Of a DNA stretch of 64,000 nt, positions 54,889 to 64,000 are shown in pieces. This DNA is from Phreatobacter oligotrophus (GTDB taxonomy: Bacteria > Pseudomonadota > Alphaproteobacteria > Rhizobiales > Phreatobacteraceae). The notes below the pieces were generated by a model. It searched no databases and was not told the origin of the DNA. It worked only from the letters and a program-made list of their open reading frames with translations. The stretch is from contig NZ_PZZL01000005.1 of the NCBI RefSeq assembly GCF_003046185.1, positions 1 to 64,000 of the forward strand. Direction: 5' to 3'. The stretch's first letter is position 1. Each line of letters begins with the position of its first letter. The position numbers were made by a program, and so were the translations under genes.

Positions 54889-56208
54889 TCAGCGCAGCGT
54901 CGGGCTCCAGGCCGGGTCGGAGGCGAAGCTCGGCGTCGGCACCGGGTTTTCCGAGCGCGCGAAGATGTCGGCCTGGAACAGCTTCGGCCCGCCGCCCTGG
55001 TCGCGGAAGAACATCACGAACAGGCCGTTCGGCGCGAAGGTCGGGCCCTCGTTGTGGAAGCCCGAGGTGATGATGCGCTCGCCCGTGCCATCCGGCTTGA
55101 TGACGCCGATGGCGAACTGGCCGCCGCCCTGGCGGGTGAAGGCGATGAAGTCGCCGCGCGGCGACCAGACCGGCGTCGAATAGCGGCCCTCGCCGAAGGA
55201 GATGCGGTTCGCGGCACCGCCGCCGGCGCTCATCACATAGAGCTGCTGGCCGCCGCCGCGATCGCTCTCGAAGACGATCTGGCGCCCGTCCGGCGAATAG
55301 GAGGGCGAGGTGTCGATGGCCGAGCCGTCGGTGAGGCGCACCGCCGCGCGCGAGCGCAGGTCGAGCGAATAGAGCGAGGCGCCGCCACCCTGCTGCAGCG
55401 ACAGGACGATGCGCTGGCCGTCCGGCGAGAAGCGCGGCGAGAAGGTCATGCCGGGGAAATTGCCGACCTGCTCGCGCTGGCCGTTCTCGATGTTGAGCAG
55501 GTAGACCCGGGGCTCGCCGCCCGTATAGGCCATGTAGGTGATGTCCTGGCTCGACGGCGAGAAGCGCGGGGTCAGGACGAGGTCGCCGCCGCGGGTCAGG
55601 TAGCGCACATTGGCGCCGTCCTGGTCCATGATGGCGAGGCGCTTCTGGCGGCGATCCTTGGGGCCGGTCTCGTCGACGAAGACGATGCGGGTGTCGAAAT
55701 GGCCCTTCTCGCCGGTCACCCGCTCGAAGATCTGGTCCGAGACGAGATGGGCGATGCGCCGCCAGTTCTGCTCCTGGGTGGCGAACTGCTGGCCGTGGAG
55801 CTGGTTGCCCTGGGCGACGTCCCAGAGGCGGAACTCGACGCGCGAGCGGCCGTCGGGGCCGCGGCCGGCGCGCCCGGTGACGATGCCGGCGGCGCCGAGC
55901 TGGCGGAACTGGGCGAAATTCGGCGGCGCATCCGGATCGAGGGTCGCATTGCCATAGGCCTGGCGGTCGATGATGCGGAAGAAGCCGGACCGGCGCAGGT
56001 TGTTCTCGATGACGCCCGACATGTTGCGGCCGAGATCGCCGTCGCCGCCGAGGTTCGGCACGACGATCGGGAAGGGCTGCACCTGGCCGCGGCGGATGTC
56101 GATGACCGGCGGCGCGCCCTGGGCCATGGACCAGGGCGAGAACAGGGTCGTGCTGGCGATGGCGGAGCCGGCAGACAGGACAGTGCGGCGTGTGAGGTGC
56201 AGGGTCAT
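54889..56208 (-). CDS. tolB: Tol-Pal system translocation protein TolB
   Basis: A 439-residue periplasmic protein that binds Pal and TolA. The signal region has two arginines ([18 protein letters not shown]). The N-terminal domain (about 35-165) contains [24 protein letters not shown] six-bladed beta-propeller follows, built from repeats such as [16 protein letters not shown] and [16 protein letters not shown] and ending WSPTLR. Length and blade number are normal. It follows tolA by 79 bases on the same strand. The usual downstream pal is displaced by 3.8 kb. Confidence 0.97.
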   Translation of the reverse strand: MTLHLTRRTVLSAGSAIASTTLFSPWSMAQGAPPVIDIRRGQVQPFPIVVPNLGGDGDLGRNMSGVIENNLRRSGFFRIIDRQAYGNATLDPDAPPNFAQFRQLGAAGIVTGRAGRGPDGRSRVEFRLWDVAQGNQLHGQQFATQEQNWRRIAHLVSDQIFERVTGEKGHFDTRIVFVDETGPKDRRQKRLAIMDQDGANVRYLTRGGDLVLTPRFSPSSQDITYMAYTGGEPRVYLLNIENGQREQVGNFPGMTFSPRFSPDGQRIVLSLQQGGGASLYSLDLRSRAAVRLTDGSAIDTSPSYSPDGRQIVFESDRGGGQQLYVMSAGGGAANRISFGEGRYSTPVWSPRGDFIAFTRQGGGQFAIGVIKPDGTGERIITSGFHNEGPTFAPNGLFVMFFRDQGGGPKLFQADIFARSENPVPTPSFASDPAWSPTLR

Positions 56209-56286
56209 GGCGGGTCTCTTCGGGCTTTCAGATGGCGCTGCACGCGGCTCGCGTCGAGGGTGTGACAGGGGCCGGGCGCCGGTCCG

Positions 56287-57492
56287 TCAGCGCATCATTT
56301 CCTTGGGGTCGAAGTTGAGGACGACTTCGCGCCAGGTGTCGTAGCGCTCGGGCGGGAGGCGGACGCCACCCTCCTGCGAGCACCGCATCACCGCGCGAAC
56401 GGCGGAATTGGCGAGGATCTGGAAGGCCGGATCCCCACGTGGATTCTGGATCTCCGGACGGGCCGTCACGGTTCCGTCGCGGTTGAAGGAGACGCGCAAG
56501 CGCACCGCCGGGCTGTTGCCCTCGCGCGCCGCGATCGGGATTTCCCAGCAGCGCTCAGCCCAGGCGCGGATGGCGTCGATCTCGCGGCCGGTGATGCGCG
56601 AGGCCGCGCCCGTCGCCGTGCCGAGCGAGGCGGTGCGGGCGGGCGCCGTCGCGCCCGTCGCCTCGGTGCGGGAGGCCTGCCGGCGGTCGTTCTCCTGCGC
56701 CGAGCTCGAGGCAAGCCGGGCGGCGATGGAATTGGGATCGAAGCGGCGGGCGTCGGCCTGCTCCTGGCGCTGCCGCTCGGCGCGCTCGCGGGCCTCGCGC
56801 TGCTGGCGCTCGCGCTGCTCACGGGCCTGGCGCTCGCGCTGTTCACGCTCCTGCCGCTCCCGGGCCTCGCGCTGCTCGCGTTCCTGGCGCTCCTGCCGCT
56901 CGCGCGCCTCACGCTGCTGGCGCTCGCGGATCTCCTGCTGGCGGCGCGCCTCGGCCTGGCGCTGCTGCTCCTGCTGGCGGCGCTCTTCCTCGCGCTTCTG
57001 CTGGGCGAGGAGCTCGGCCTCCTTGGCGGCCTGGTCCTCACGCTCCTGCGCGGCGACGGCCGCAGGCGTCGGCCGCGGCGCGGGCTGCGGCACCGGCACG
57101 GGAGGCGGCGGCGGGGCGGCCTGGGCCTGGCGGACGGGCGGCGTCGGCTCCGGCGGGCGAGGATCGGCCTGAGCCGGGCGCGGCGGCGGGGGCGGCGGCA
57201 GTTCGGTGTTCTGGACGCGCTCGCGGGCGACCGGCAGCGTCGCCGGGTCCTGGGTCTGGCGTTCTTCCGGAGCCTGCCGGTCGACGACGCGCTGCGGCGT
57301 CGGCGTCTGCTCGCCGCGGCGGTCGCCGCGGGTGGACTGGGCCGGCTCGTCGGAGACGATCTCCACCGGCACGCTCTCGCCCTCGTCGACCTTGGTGGGC
57401 GACGTCAGAAAGCCCACGAGCCCGGCGACGACGAGCAACACGTGCCCGCCGACCGAGATCCCGTAGCCGACCTTCTGGGGGTGAAGCGCCAA
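56287..57492 (-). CDS. tolA: Tol-Pal cell-envelope protein TolA
   Basis: A 401-residue inner-membrane protein bridging to the outer membrane. It has one membrane helix near the N-terminus ([18 protein letters not shown]), a Pro-rich part (about 80-155), a long helical stalk of Arg/Glu/Gln repeats (about 165-260, [14 protein letters not shown]-type) and a C-terminal TolA/TonB-like domain ([33 protein letters not shown]). A TTG start at 57492 is inferred: GAGGAG lies six bases upstream, ten bases after the tolR stop, and the helix follows directly; earlier codons overlap tolR. The stalk is lower in Ala and richer in Arg than in E. coli TolA. Confidence 0.93.
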   Translation of the reverse strand: MALHPQKVGYGISVGGHVLLVVAGLVGFLTSPTKVDEGESVPVEIVSDEPAQSTRGDRRGEQTPTPQRVVDRQAPEERQTQDPATLPVARERVQNTELPPPPPPRPAQADPRPPEPTPPVRQAQAAPPPPPVPVPQPAPRPTPAAVAAQEREDQAAKEAELLAQQKREEERRQQEQQRQAEARRQQEIRERQQREARERQERQEREQREARERQEREQRERQAREQRERQQREARERAERQRQEQADARRFDPNSIAARLASSSAQENDRRQASRTEATGATAPARTASLGTATGAASRITGREIDAIRAWAERCWEIPIAAREGNSPAVRLRVSFNRDGTVTARPEIQNPRGDPAFQILANSAVRAVMRCSQEGGVRLPPERYDTWREVVLNFDPKEMMR

Positions 57493-57502
57493 TCCGGTCT
57501 CC

Positions 57503-57952
57503 TCAGCGCGACGCACGCTCGGTGGCGACCAGCGCCACCTTGGTGAAGCCGCCGCCCTTGAGCTGCGACAGCACGTCCATGATCGCCTGATAGTTGGCGG
57601 CGGCGTCGCCGCGCACGAAGATGCGCTCCTCGGCGCCGTTGGTCGCGGTGGCGCGGACACGCTCGACGAGGGCGGCCGCCTCGACCTTGTTGTCGCCGAC
57701 ATAGATCTCGCCGTTCTGGCGGACCGAGACGGTGATCGGCGGCTTGTCCTGCTGGATGGCGCGGGCCGAGGCCTGCGGCAGGTCGATCGGCACCGAGACG
57801 GTCATCAGCGGCGCGGCGACCATGAAGATGATGAGGAGCACCAGCATCACGTCCACGAAGGGCGTGATGTTGATCTCGTTCATGACGTGTGACCGGCGCT
57901 TGCGGCGTCCACTGCCGCGACCGCCCCCGCCTCCTGCGAGTGAAGCACCCAT
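57503..57952 (-). CDS. tolR: Tol-Pal system protein TolR
   Basis: A 149-residue inner-membrane protein of the ExbD/TolR family that forms the proton-driven motor with TolQ. After a Gly/Arg-rich cytoplasmic start it shows [24 protein letters not shown], in which the Asp of [12 protein letters not shown] is the proton-carrying residue. The periplasmic part includes [12 protein letters not shown] and the dimerisation fold with [18 protein letters not shown]. It starts 12 bases after tolQ and ends ten bases before tolA, so tolQRA is one operon. Confidence 0.97.
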   Translation of the reverse strand: MGASLAGGGGGRGSGRRKRRSHVMNEINITPFVDVMLVLLIIFMVAAPLMTVSVPIDLPQASARAIQQDKPPITVSVRQNGEIYVGDNKVEAAALVERVRATATNGAEERIFVRGDAAANYQAIMDVLSQLKGGGFTKVALVATERASR

Positions 57953-57964
57953 GATCGATGCTCC

Positions 57965-58690
<726 letters not shown>

Positions 58691-58993
58691 GGCAATATCC
58701 TTCTCGCGACGGGTCCGGCTTGGTGGTCGCGCGAACGCTCCCCGCCCTGATCGACACGACGTTCCAGCGGTTTAAAGCGTGAATTTCGCCCGCTGATGAC
58801 GCCTTTGAGGGCGAAATGGCCCCCGAATGTGTCTTGACCGTGGCGCGGACCGTGCTTCCGCGTGGAGACCTACCAAGCCATCGGTAAGGTTAAGGTCAGG
58901 TTATCTTCGGCACTGCACCATCATGGCGTGCGGGCGTGGCGGAACAAGGGCTGGTGATGGGGAACCACGGAAACACGCCCGGTATCCAACATC
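58691..58993 (-). promoter_or_regulatory. promoter region of the tolQRAB operon
   Basis: About 300 bases without a gene, between tolQ and the second MarR gene. It contains an inverted repeat ATTTCGCCC (58783-58791) / GGGCGAAAT (58809-58817) with a 17-base loop and a GGTAAGGTTAAGGTCAGGTTA stretch near 58884 with AGGT repeats. Because ybgC is displaced, a promoter for tolQ is expected here; no precise -35/-10 pair can be named. Confidence 0.4.
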
Positions 58994-59434
58994 CTAGCCG
59001 TCGATCAAGTTCGACAGCAGGTCCGCAAGATCGCGCGCATCCATCTCGGTGAGCTTAGCCGCCACGTGGGTTTGGATCGCCTGCCGATAGCACGGCCACA
59101 TGGTCTTCAGCAGCGCCCTGCCCTCGTCCGTAATCGATATCACCTGGCCACGACCGTCGTCCTGACAGCGTTGTCGTGCAACGTAGCCCGCCTTCTCCAG
59201 CCGATCGATCAGCCTGGAGACGTTGTGCTGGGCGATCAACAGACGACCTTCGATCTCGACCGGGCGCAATCTTCCGCGTTCTTCGCGGTTGAGCTCGAGC
59301 AGGACGTCGTACCAGGCGAGTGGCGGGAACCCGGCCGCCTTCAACTCCGCTTCGACCGCGCCAAGCACCAGCTGTGACGCCTTCATGAGGCGCGCCCAGG
59401 CGAGGATGTGGCTGTCCGACGGGTTGGCGCTCAT
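58994..59434 (-). CDS. MarR-family transcriptional regulator, divergent from a glutathione transferase
   Basis: A 146-residue winged-helix regulator. The N-terminal dimer helix (HILAWARLMKASQLVLGAVEAEL), the recognition region (EIEGRLLIAQHNVSRLIDRLEKAGYV) and the wing (RQRCQDDGRGQVISITDEG) fit MarR well. A cysteine in the wing (RQRCQDD) and one near the C-terminus (CYRQ) could sense electrophiles, consistent with the partner gene, but this is inference. Codon use is less G+C-biased than in the neighbouring tol genes, suggesting transfer. It shares with the GST gene a 92-base spacer with three palindromic sites. Confidence 0.92.
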   Translation of the reverse strand: MSANPSDSHILAWARLMKASQLVLGAVEAELKAAGFPPLAWYDVLLELNREERGRLRPVEIEGRLLIAQHNVSRLIDRLEKAGYVARQRCQDDGRGQVISITDEGRALLKTMWPCYRQAIQTHVAAKLTEMDARDLADLLSNLIDG

Positions 59435-59453
59435 CCAAGAACCTTAAACATTG

Positions 59454-59515
59454 GATGCAGATGCATCAAGATTGACAAAAGAATGCATCTGCATTTATCT
59501 CAATGCATATGCATG
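59454..59515. promoter_or_regulatory. MarR/GST divergent promoter with three TGCA-N2-TGCA operators
   Basis: Three palindromes occur: GATGCAGATGCATC (59454-59467), AATGCATCTGCATT (59482-59495) and ATGCATATGCAT (59503-59514). On the plus strand TTGACA at 59472-59477 is a perfect -35 element, with a TATCTC-like -10 about 18 bases further, so the second palindrome lies between the two promoter elements. This is the layout of direct repression of the GST gene by the MarR protein. Confidence 0.75.
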
Positions 59516-59526
59516 GAGATGTCACC

Positions 59527-60189
59527 ATGGTTCAGCCACTGACCCTCGTGTCGTTTGATCTCTGCCCCTATGTCCAACGCGCGGCGATCGTGCTGGCCGA
59601 GAAGGGCATTCCCTTCGAGCGCATCGATGTGGATCTTTCGAACAAGCCCGACTGGTTCAAGGCGATATCCCCGCTCGGGAAAGTGCCTCTCCTGAAGGTC
59701 GGCGACGAGGTGTTGTTCGAGAGCTCCGTCATCGTCGAGTATCTGGAGGAAACCCACCAACCGGCCCTTCACCCAGCCAATCCGTTGCGCAAGGCGCGAC
59801 ATCGGGCATGGATGGAGTTCGGATCTTCGATCCTTGCCGACATTTGGGTCGTCGAAACCACCAAGGACCCTGTCGCTTTTGAACAAAAGCTCGCGATCCT
59901 GAAGGACAAATTCGCGCGCATCGAGGCGGAGCTAAGCGAGGGGCCCTACTTCTCCGGCCACGGCTTCACGATCGTCGACGCGGTGTTCGCGCCGGTCTTC
60001 CGCTACTTCGACGTATTCGATCAGATCGCGGACCTCGGGACATTCGACGGTTTGCCGAAGACCCTCGCATGGCGGCAGGCGCTGGCTGAGCGCCCCTCGG
60101 TCAAGCACGCGGTCGTTCCCGACTATCACGAACGCCTTCGCGCTTTCTTGAAGAGACATGCCGGTCAGATTACGCGGCAACTTGCCTGA
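59527..60189 (+). CDS. glutathione S-transferase
   Basis: A 220-residue cytosolic enzyme that couples glutathione to electrophiles. The thioredoxin-like N-terminal domain shows LVSFDLCPYVQRAAIVLAEKGI, with a Cys-Pro-Tyr at the active site (as in Omega/Beta-like or DHAR-like GSTs), the glutathione-binding VPLL (cis-Pro) and ESSVIVEYL. The C-terminal helical domain has the FTIVDAVFAPVF N-capping motif. The ATG at 59527 follows GGAG; an ATG eight codons earlier lies within the last operator and is less likely. It is divergent from and probably repressed by the adjacent MarR protein. Confidence 0.93.
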   Translation: MVQPLTLVSFDLCPYVQRAAIVLAEKGIPFERIDVDLSNKPDWFKAISPLGKVPLLKVGDEVLFESSVIVEYLEETHQPALHPANPLRKARHRAWMEFGSSILADIWVVETTKDPVAFEQKLAILKDKFARIEAELSEGPYFSGHGFTIVDAVFAPVFRYFDVFDQIADLGTFDGLPKTLAWRQALAERPSVKHAVVPDYHERLRAFLKRHAGQITRQLA

Positions 60190-60243
60190 AACCCTCTACC
60201 CTCCTGGGATGCGCAGGACGCGCTCAGGGCAGCGGATAACCCG

Positions 60244-61011
60244 TCAGCCGGCGCCAAAGAACACCCGCCGCGCCGTCGCCTCCATCGCCGCAATCGTCGC
60301 CCCGTCCAGCCCCAGCGCCTCCGGCAGCAGTTCCGCCGCCTTCGCCACCGCCTCATGCTGGGTCCAGGGCCAGTCGCTGCCCCACATCAGCCGCTCCGCG
60401 CCATAGGCCTCGACAATCCGGCCGGCGAGGCCACGGATGTCGGGATGGCGCACGCGATAGGGCGCCGACAGCTTCATGTGGATGCGCGGGTCCGCCGCCC
60501 ATCCCGTGACGAGCGCGGCATCGTCCGGACCCGGCCGGCCGAAATGGTCGATGACGATCACCCCGTCGAAGCCGCGAAGGTACGGCAGCGCGGCGGCGAG
60601 GTCGGGAGCATCGGCATGGAGCTCGACATGCCAGCCGAGCGGCGCGGCCATGGCGAGCATGGCCCTCGCATCGGCCGAGGCGAGGACCTCCGGCGAGCGT
60701 CCCACGAGATTGTAGCGCAGGCCCCGGATGCCGGCCGCCGCCAGGGCCTCCGCCGCCTCGGGCGTGATGCGCTCCTCGACCACCGCGACCCCGGCAAGAC
60801 GCCCTTTGGCCGCCGCCAGCGCCGCGAGAAGAAAACTGTTGTCGCTGCCAAGGAAGGAGGGCTGCACCAGCACGCCCTTCTCGGCGCCGATCCCGTCGAG
60901 GAAGGCGAGATAGGCGGCGAGCGGCGCGTCGTAGTCCGGCACGTAGCGGGCGGTGGGGATCGCCGGGAGGCCACGCAGGAAGACATGGGCGTGGGTGTCG
61001 ATGGTGGTCAT
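60244..61011 (-). CDS. amidohydrolase-family (2-pyrone-4,6-dicarboxylate lactonase-like) hydrolase
   Basis: A 255-residue TIM-barrel enzyme of the amidohydrolase 2 group. The metal/active-site motifs are DTHAHVF at the N-terminus, HVELHAD in the middle, VIDHFGRPG and WGSDWPWTQHE near the C-terminus. Relatives open lactones such as pyrone dicarboxylate or hydrolyse sugar lactones. It is divergent from a GntR-type regulator and a TctC-like binding protein, forming a small catabolic locus; the natural substrate is probably a carboxylic acid or lactone, inferred from context. The start fits the family N-terminus. Confidence 0.88.
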   Translation of the reverse strand: MTTIDTHAHVFLRGLPAIPTARYVPDYDAPLAAYLAFLDGIGAEKGVLVQPSFLGSDNSFLLAALAAAKGRLAGVAVVEERITPEAAEALAAAGIRGLRYNLVGRSPEVLASADARAMLAMAAPLGWHVELHADAPDLAAALPYLRGFDGVIVIDHFGRPGPDDAALVTGWAADPRIHMKLSAPYRVRHPDIRGLAGRIVEAYGAERLMWGSDWPWTQHEAVAKAAELLPEALGLDGATIAAMEATARRVFFGAG

Positions 61012-61033
61012 GCTTGCGCGCCGCTCCTCATTG

Positions 61034-61057
61034 CTCTAATCCTGTATAGGAATAGAG
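61034..61057. promoter_or_regulatory. GntR operator between amidohydrolase and regulator genes
   Basis: CTCTAATCCT-GTAT-AGGAATAGAG is a 10-4-10 inverted repeat with one mismatch, lying in the 52-base divergent spacer. Its position over both promoters and just before the regulator gene points to autoregulation and control of the hydrolase. Confidence 0.65.
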
Positions 61058-61063
61058 ATCTCC

Positions 61064-61804
61064 ATGACAACTGCCCTTCCGCCAACGCTCGATGACCGGC
61101 TGCCACGCTACCAGCAGCTGCGCGACCTGTTCGCGGCGGCCGTTGCTGACGGCCGCTGGCGTCCGGGCGAGGCCATCCCGCCCGAGGACAGCCTCGCGGC
61201 CACCCATGAGGTTGCCGTCGGCACCGTGCGCAAGGCCCTCGCCGTGCTCGTGGCGGAAGGCATGCTGGAGCGCCGGCAGGGGCGCGGCACCTTCGTGCGG
61301 CGCGGTAGTTTCGGCAATGCGCTGGCCCGCTTCTTCCGCATGACCGATGCCAAGGGCCGGCCGATGCGGCCGGTCTCGCGTATCCTGTCGCGCCAGGTCC
61401 TGCCCGCCAGTGCCGAGGTCGCCGAGCATCTCGGCGTCGCCGACGGCGCACCCATCATCGCCCTGACGCGACTGCGCCTGGTCGACGGCGCGCCGCTCCT
61501 CTTCGAGGAGGTCCACCTGCCGCGCGATCCCTTCGCGCTCCTCATGGACCTGCCCTTCGCCGAATTCGGCGACCTGCTCTACCCGCTCTACGAGACGGCC
61601 TGCGGCAAGGTCGTCGCCTCCGCCCGCGAGACCATCCGCTTCGGCATGCCGCCGGCCGCCGCCGCAGCGGCGCTCGGCATCGACGCGGGCGTGCCCACCG
61701 CCATCATCGACCGCGTCGCCTTCGGCTTCGACCAGGCGCCGCTGGAATTCCGCCGCTCCTACGGGCCGGCGGAGCGCTTTTCCTATTCCATCGACATCCG
61801 CTGA
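61064..61804 (+). CDS. GntR-family (HutC subfamily) transcriptional regulator
   Basis: A 246-residue regulator with an N-terminal winged helix (YQQLRDLFAAAVADGRWRPGEAIPPEDSLAATHEVAVGTVRKALAVL, about 15-65, wing RRQGRGTFV) and a C-terminal UTRA ligand-binding domain (about 95-240: APIIALTRLRLVDGAPLLFEEVHLP). UTRA domains bind small effectors such as sugars, amino acids or histidine derivatives; the ligand is unknown. It lies 11 bases before the TctC-like gene on the same strand and is divergent from the amidohydrolase. An inverted repeat sits seven bases before its ATG. Confidence 0.92.
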   Translation: MTTALPPTLDDRLPRYQQLRDLFAAAVADGRWRPGEAIPPEDSLAATHEVAVGTVRKALAVLVAEGMLERRQGRGTFVRRGSFGNALARFFRMTDAKGRPMRPVSRILSRQVLPASAEVAEHLGVADGAPIIALTRLRLVDGAPLLFEEVHLPRDPFALLMDLPFAEFGDLLYPLYETACGKVVASARETIRFGMPPAAAAAALGIDAGVPTAIIDRVAFGFDQAPLEFRRSYGPAERFSYSIDIR

Positions 61805-61815
61805 GGATCACGCCC

Positions 61816-62811
61816 ATGACCGGACGGACCCCCGCCCCGATCGACCGCCGCACGGCGCTGGCCGGCGGCCTTGCCGCACTCGCCGCACCGGTGATCGCCC
61901 CCGGCGTCGCACGCGCCCAGGCCTGGCCCGCCCGCCCCGTGCGGGTCGTCGTGCCCTATTCGGCCGGCGGCGGCGCCGACACGGTCGGCCGCATCCTCTT
62001 CCAGAAGCTGGCAAGCCTGACCGGCGGCAGCTTCGTCATCGAGAACCGCGGCGGCGCCGGCGGCACGATCGGCGCCAATGCCGTGGCCACGGCCGAAGCC
62101 GACGGCTACACGATCCTCTTCGACGCCAGCGCCCACGCCTCCAATCCGACGCTCTTCCCGCGCCTGCCCTATGACACGGTCAAGGCCTTCCGGCCGGTCT
62201 TCCTCGCCGCCGTCGTGCCGAACGTGCTGGTGGTCCATCCGAGCGTGGCGGAAAAGACGGTCGCTGAGATCATCGCCGCGGCGAAGCGCGCACCGGGCAA
62301 GATCGACTGGGCCTCCTCCGGCAACGGCTCGGCGCAGCACCTGGCGCTGGAGCTGTTCAAGAGCATGGCGGGGGTCGACATCACCCACGTGCCCTATCGG
62401 GGCGGCGGACCGGCCCTGAACGACCTCGTGGCCGGCCAGATCAAGTATTTCTTCTCGAACCTGTCCTCGTCCATCGAGCACATCCGCGGCGGCCTGCTGC
62501 GCGCCGTCGCCCATACGGCCACCACGCCCGTCGAGGTCATGCCCGGCCTGCCGGCTGTCGCCGACACGCTTGCCGGCTATCAGGCGCTGGAATGGAACGG
62601 GGTCTTCGTGCCGGCCGGCACGCCGGATGCCGTCGTGGCGCGGCTCAGCAGCGCCCTGAACGAGGCGATCAGCGATCCGGCCATCAGCGCCCGGCTGACC
62701 TCCCTCTCGGTCACCAGCCGGCCCAATACCCCGGACGAGTTCGCCGCCTTCGTGCGGGCCGAGATGGAGAAGTGGGGCCCGATCATCCGCAGCGCCAACA
62801 TCCGGCTCTAA
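61816..62811 (+). CDS. TctC/Bug-family tripartite tricarboxylate transporter substrate-binding protein
   Basis: A 331-residue periplasmic binding protein. The signal is twin-arginine-like (DRRTALAGGLAALAAPVIAPGVARA). The mature part shows WPARPVRVVVPYSAGGGADTVGRIL and FVIENRGGAGGTIGANAVA, THVPYRGGGPALNDLVAGQI and WNGVFVPAGTP, all standard for Bug proteins, which bind carboxylates, amides or nicotinate-type ligands. No TctA/TctB membrane subunits are present here, so it is an orphan, as many Bug proteins are. It is coupled to the GntR gene upstream and shares its locus with an amidohydrolase. Confidence 0.92.
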   Translation: MTGRTPAPIDRRTALAGGLAALAAPVIAPGVARAQAWPARPVRVVVPYSAGGGADTVGRILFQKLASLTGGSFVIENRGGAGGTIGANAVATAEADGYTILFDASAHASNPTLFPRLPYDTVKAFRPVFLAAVVPNVLVVHPSVAEKTVAEIIAAAKRAPGKIDWASSGNGSAQHLALELFKSMAGVDITHVPYRGGGPALNDLVAGQIKYFFSNLSSSIEHIRGGLLRAVAHTATTPVEVMPGLPAVADTLAGYQALEWNGVFVPAGTPDAVVARLSSALNEAISDPAISARLTSLSVTSRPNTPDEFAAFVRAEMEKWGPIIRSANIRL

Positions 62812-62844
62812 GGGTTCCTCCTCAGTCGGCGCCCTTCGGCGACG

Positions 62845-63309
62845 TCACATTGCGTCCGACGCCTTCGGCGTCATGGCCCGCCTGAGCCCATCGGGAATGC
62901 GCACCGGCTTGCCGCCGGCGAGGAAGGCGACGCGCACGCTCGCCTCGACCAGCACCTCCTCGCCCCGCAGCACGCGCTGGGCAAGGTTCAGCGTCGCGCC
63001 CTTCACCACCTCGGTGCGGGTCTCGACCGTCAGCACGTCGTCGATGCGGGCCGGCCGCAGGAACTCGATGCCCATGGAGCGGACGACGAAGAAGAAGCCG
63101 GCGCCCGCCTCCTGCTTCGCCGTCTCGAACAGGTCGCCCTGGGCGACGCCGAGCAGGCGCAGGAAATCGGTGCGGCCGCGCTCCATGAAGCGCAGGTAGC
63201 TCGCGTGATAGACGACGCCGGAGAAGTCGGTGTCCTCGTAATAGACGCGCACCGGCAGGAGATGGGTCTCTCCGTCAATGCGGCCGGCCAGGCCCTGGCC
63301 ATCGGTCAT
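62845..63309 (-). CDS. ybgC: Tol-Pal-associated acyl-CoA thioesterase YbgC
   Basis: A 154-residue hot-dog-fold thioesterase. The motif VYYEDTDFSGVVYHASYLRFMERGRTDFLR holds the catalytic Asp and His of the YbgC/4-hydroxybenzoyl-CoA thioesterase family; FFVVRSMGIEFLRPARIDD follows. YbgC proteins act on short acyl-CoAs or phospholipid-linked acyl chains at the inner membrane and are nearly always coded just before tolQ. Here it is separated from tolQ by about 4.2 kb holding five other genes. It lies downstream of ruvB on the same strand, the usual order, with one small gene in opposite direction between. Confidence 0.93.
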   Translation of the reverse strand: MTDGQGLAGRIDGETHLLPVRVYYEDTDFSGVVYHASYLRFMERGRTDFLRLLGVAQGDLFETAKQEAGAGFFFVVRSMGIEFLRPARIDDVLTVETRTEVVKGATLNLAQRVLRGEEVLVEASVRVAFLAGGKPVRIPDGLRRAMTPKASDAM

Positions 63310-63488
63310 TCCGCTCGTCCCTTGTCGTGGATCGGGCTGCCAGCCTTAGCGAGGCCACGCGTCGAAAGCGAGGCGGACATGTTTCCCTTGCAGGGAAGGT
63401 CTGCGGAGCGGCGGCATCGCTTTGCCGCCGGCGGCATGGTTGGGTCCGCCCGCCGCGCAGCCGCGCGGTCCCATTGCATGAGAATCCC

Positions 63489-63722
63489 ATGAAGACCCTT
63501 CTCGCCGCCGCTGTCGCCGTGGCCATTTCCTCCGCCGCCTTCGCCCAGACCCCGGACACCTGCGCCGGCTACCTGAAGGCCCTCGCCGACATGCAGGCAG
63601 CGATGCGCCAGTCCGGCGCCACCCCGCCGCCGACCGATCCGAACGACGCCAAGATCATCGCCTATTGCCGCGCCAACCCCAACGCGCCGCTGGCCGACGC
63701 CATGACCAAGGCGTTCCAGTAA
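63489..63722 (+). CDS. small exported hypothetical protein
   Basis: A 77-residue protein with a signal peptide (TLLAAAVAVAISSAAFAQ) and a mature part of about 58 residues with two cysteines (TCAGYLKALADMQ and IIAYCRANPNAPL) that may form a disulfide. The layout (exported, Ala-rich, two Cys, helix-loop-helix) recalls HdeA-like periplasmic proteins, but it is too short and I do not assign it. The ATG at 63489 begins the signal. It lies alone on the plus strand between ybgC and ruvB and converges with ruvB. Confidence 0.65.
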   Translation: MKTLLAAAVAVAISSAAFAQTPDTCAGYLKALADMQAAMRQSGATPPPTDPNDAKIIAYCRANPNAPLADAMTKAFQ

Positions 63723-63755
63723 GACGGGATCACGGCCGCCGGCAAAGGCCGGCGG

Positions 63756-64000
63756 TCACTCCTCCTCGTCGCCCTTGAACAGCATGAATTGCGCCCCTTC
63801 CCGCTGCGGTTCGGCAAGGCCGAGATGGCGGAAGGCGTGGGAGGTCAGCAGACGCCCGCGCGGCGTGCGCTGCAGGAAGCCTTGCTGAATGAGGAAGGGC
63901 TCGATGATCTCCTCGATGGCGTCGCGCGGCTCGGAGAGCGCGGCCGCCATGGTCTCGATCCCCACCGGCCCGCCGCCATAGTTCAGCGCAATGGCCTTGA
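63756..64000 (-). CDS. ruvB: Holliday junction branch-migration ATPase RuvB (C-terminal part only)
   Basis: Only the last 81 or so residues are in the window; the gene continues past its right edge. The visible part is the winged-helix domain III that binds [28 protein letters not shown], then [29 protein letters not shown], which is the near-invariant RuvB C-terminus with the DNA-contacting RTPRGR. The tail is acidic (FKGDEEE). RuvB drives branch migration of recombination intermediates with RuvA. ruvB followed by ybgC and the tol genes is the common alphaproteobacterial order. Confidence 0.95.
   Translation of the reverse strand, partial: KAIALNYGGGPVGIETMAAALSEPRDAIEEIIEPFLIQQGFLQRTPRGRLLTSHAFRHLGLAEPQREGAQFMLFKGDEEE

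Overview
The window comes from a G+C-rich alphaproteobacterial chromosome, most likely order Hyphomicrobiales (Rhizobiales). The evidence is the set of household genes (RpoH-type sigma factor, Tol-Pal cluster, DUF3297 protein, serC-serA pair, pst operon whose PstA has a long periplasmic insert) and the many Arg/Gly-rich secreted small proteins. The genus cannot be told from the sequence alone.

Region 1 (1-13.5 kb) is the right part of an integrated mobile element with more A+T-rich spacers than the rest. It ends at a tRNA-Glu(CTC) gene that is the probable attachment site, and its tyrosine integrase lies directly beside the tRNA 3' end. It carries three small helix-turn-helix proteins, a large primase/DUF3987 replication protein, an HGG-motif protein, a serine recombinase, a 1,099-residue virion-like protein and several unknown genes. 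No capsid, portal, terminase, tail or conjugation gene is visible, so a phage-satellite-like or other non-autonomous island is a reasonable working idea. The left end lies outside the window.

Region 2 (13.7-35.7 kb) is core chromosome: rluD and rpoH (plus strand), then mostly minus-strand genes: a Pro/Ala-rich membrane protein, purA, a MuiA-family protein, pstSCAB (with a Pho-box-like site upstream), a DMT exporter, serC-serA (with a candidate serC leader RNA), two tandem outer-membrane beta-barrel proteins, glmM and a DUF3297 protein.

Region 3 (35.8-46 kb) is accessory in character: three small exported basic proteins sharing a C-terminal C-x9-C motif, an orphan TRAP binding protein, a PAP2 phosphatase, two cyclic-di-GMP enzymes, an aldo/keto reductase and an enolase-superfamily enzyme.

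Region 4 (46.3-64 kb) is the envelope cluster ruvB-ybgC-tolQRAB-pal-cpoB-tilS-ftsH, read on the minus strand. It is broken in two places: between ybgC and tolQ by a MarR/GST pair and a GntR-regulated amidohydrolase/TctC locus, and between tolB and pal by a MarR-MATE pair plus a periplasmic unknown. Both MarR genes sit beside palindromes with the same TGCA-N2-TGCA core.

Three pairs of long inverted GC-rich repeats (about 28.6, 30.5 and 46.1 kb) are dispersed intergenic palindromic elements.
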